Source: DASYKS01 sp035995205 (GTDB taxonomy: Bacteria; Acidobacteriota; Thermoanaerobaculia; Multivoradales; UBA5704). From it: a DNA stretch of 64,000 nt. A model generated the notes under the pieces. The model saw nothing but the letters and a program-made list of their open reading frames with translations. It did no database searches and was not told the DNA's origin. Location: positions 1 to 64,000 of the forward strand of contig DASYKS010000025.1 in NCBI GenBank assembly GCA_035995205.1, in the 5' to 3' direction. Positions within the stretch are counted from its first letter, which is position 1. Each line of letters starts with the position of its first letter. Shown piece after piece: positions 62,853 through 64,000 of the stretch. A program made the position numbers and the translations under genes.

Positions 62853-63341
62853 CTAGGCGGGCTCGCCTGCGAGATGTAGCACGGCAGCGTGCGCTCTCAC
62901 GCTGAGATGGAATCCGAACTCCGTGAGCTTCGCGATGATCGGAGCGATTTGGGGCAGGACTTGTAGTTGCTTGGCCTTAAGAAGAACTCCAAGCGTTCCG
63001 GTACATCGAATTTCTAGAAGCCCAGCCTGACGTCGCGCCAGGGCGTCGTCGAGAAGAACGAGCGCGTCCGCACTTTCGAGCGCCAGCGCGATGGCCTGCT
63101 TCTCTCCGAGACCGAGATCAGGAGATAGCCGAAGCACTCGGCGGTTCGTCACTTCACGAATCTCAATCCACGGAAGAGTCCGGACATCGGGCAGCGAGAC
63201 GCCAAGCTTTCGGCCAACTTCCAACTCGTCAACTACACCAGAAGGGAGGATCAGCCTGGCGTACAGGGCGGGAAGAAGATCGAGAAGCCCGACTTGATGG
63301 AGGTACTGAATTGGAGAGGTGTCAGAAATGACATCAGGCAT
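62853..63341 (-). CDS. DUF3368 PIN-like toxin
   Basis: A 162-residue protein. VISDTSPIQYLHQVGLLDLL is the N-terminal PIN-like strand with an early Asp. GLGEKQAIALALESADALVL and LLDDALARR supply further acidic residues, as in DUF3368 nucleases. It overlaps the antitoxin gene by 8 nt. It probably cleaves RNA when free of its partner. Confidence 0.85.
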   Translation of the reverse strand: MPDVISDTSPIQYLHQVGLLDLLPALYARLILPSGVVDELEVGRKLGVSLPDVRTLPWIEIREVTNRRVLRLSPDLGLGEKQAIALALESADALVLLDDALARRQAGLLEIRCTGTLGVLLKAKQLQVLPQIAPIIAKLTEFGFHLSVRAHAAVLHLAGEPA

Positions 63342-63585
63342 TCTCGAGGTCTCGACGCAGCTCGCTTTCGGTCTGAGTGAAGGTAGCGACTCCAAAATCC
63401 GAGAGTTTCATCAGAAACAACGTTCGCGGGATGCCCGCAAGGTTGGCGGCGGCGCCCGAGGAGAGCCGACCGACCTCAAAGAGCTTGACGGCGGCGGCGA
63501 GCCGGAGCTCCGACCCGAAAGAGTCCGGAGTCGCATGCATGGCGACCAAGGTTTCGTCGGGAATTGTGAGTGTGATCTGGCTCAT
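63334..63585 (-). CDS. UPF0175 family antitoxin
   Basis: An 83-residue protein. ELRLAAAVKLFEVGRLSSGA followed by AANLAGIPRTLFLMKLSDFG is the UPF0175 ribbon/helix pattern. GGAGGAACCGACCG precedes ATG 63585. UPF0175 and DUF3368 genes commonly form a toxin-antitoxin pair. Confidence 0.88.
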   Translation of the reverse strand: MSQITLTIPDETLVAMHATPDSFGSELRLAAAVKLFEVGRLSSGAAANLAGIPRTLFLMKLSDFGVATFTQTESELRRDLENA

Positions 63586-63754
63586 CGGTCGGTTCCTCCT
63601 CGGCGGCAACGCCACCGATTTCCCAATCAGAATAACACCGTCCCCATTCGACCTTCTCACCCACCAAGCCGAAGGCCCGCGGATCGCGACCGAGCCTGGG
63701 TACAGGTGTGCCGGCTCCATCGCGCTCCCCCTCTCTCGAATCGAGAGCGTGATC

Positions 63755-64000
63755 GTTCAAAGCGGGCTCGCTGGCATTCGCGGCTCGCTCGCCGCCCTTC
63801 GCATCGGGCTCTGGGCGATCTGTCGCTCGCTCGCAGCCATTCGCAGCGAACTCCGAGCCCGTCGCGCTCCCGCTCGCGACTCCTCACTGCCGGTTTGAAC
63901 GGTCCGCAGCCAGATCCCGGCGGCTCGCAGCTCGGTGCGAGAAGCTCGGAGCCAGCTCGCAGGGATCGGCAGCAAATTGTGAGCCATTCGCATCAGTTTG
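63755..64000. repeat. Array of at least eleven degenerate 21-bp units, running off the window
   Basis: Units start at 63755, 63776, 63797 and every 21 bp to 63986 without slip. Many begin ATTCGC, CTTCGC or GCTCGC and contain CTCGC near the end. Reading frames remain open on both strands (for example RGSLAAL, RIGLWAI) but no gene context is visible. The array begins after the UPF0175/DUF3368 module. Confidence 0.82.

Overview
The window is high-GC bacterial DNA and most likely comes from an Acidobacteriota genome, perhaps Thermoanaerobaculia. The main reason is a PadR regulator overlapping a very large MacB/FtsX-type permease with an N-terminal prefix domain (32759-35745), plus a second orphan permease of the same type (29997-32432); such ADOP permeases are typical of that phylum. 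Secreted S9 peptidases, TonB/ExbBD systems and L,D-transpeptidases point to a Gram-negative cell. The taxonomic call is inference. No rRNA, tRNA or CRISPR was seen.

Layout. 154-3823: a J-domain-like protein, an esterase, rlmA and a secreted asparaginase. 3878-8272: a regulatory unit in which a sigma-54 activator (6773-8272) lies just upstream of a sigma-54-type promoter. That promoter faces a tiny membrane protein, an RsbW-like kinase, a STAS antagonist and a GAF-SpoIIE phosphatase. 8346-11675: envelope genes with two L,D-transpeptidases. 11746-17813: a trans-envelope cluster of two tonB paralogues, exbB, two exbD, lipoproteins and pal. 18036-23287: a NarL-type two-component system, a UbiB-type kinase and a three-gene wHTH/DUF5985 set. 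23736-35745: an antiporter, a ClC channel, a TlpA-like thioredoxin, a hydrolase lipoprotein and the ADOP permeases.

35746-44810 is an accessory island. It holds a visibly A+T-richer SIR2-domain gene (37315-39324, candidate defence NADase), a LytS/LytTR pair, a secreted TPR-like protein, an orphan RiPP precursor with a double-glycine leader (43180-43362), small toxin-antitoxin-like genes and many repeats. Two related composite repeats (35801-37095 and 43670-44048) share both ends but differ in the length of a central array of degenerate 21-bp units. The same 21-bp period, with other consensus sequences, recurs at 23348-23578 and at the right end of the window.

44825-57020: an amino-acid permease, queE, a B-box membrane protein, ETF-ubiquinone oxidoreductase, a second sigma-54 activator followed by its likely sigma-54 promoter and a secreted target protein, a ParDE-like module, a DUF4097 protein and a DPP-IV-like peptidase. 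57178-62788: the fatty-acid/phospholipid cluster yceD-rpmF-plsX-fabD-fabG-acpP-fabF. 62853-63585: a UPF0175/DUF3368 toxin-antitoxin pair. Short palindromic repeats of at least four families sit in the gaps between genes.
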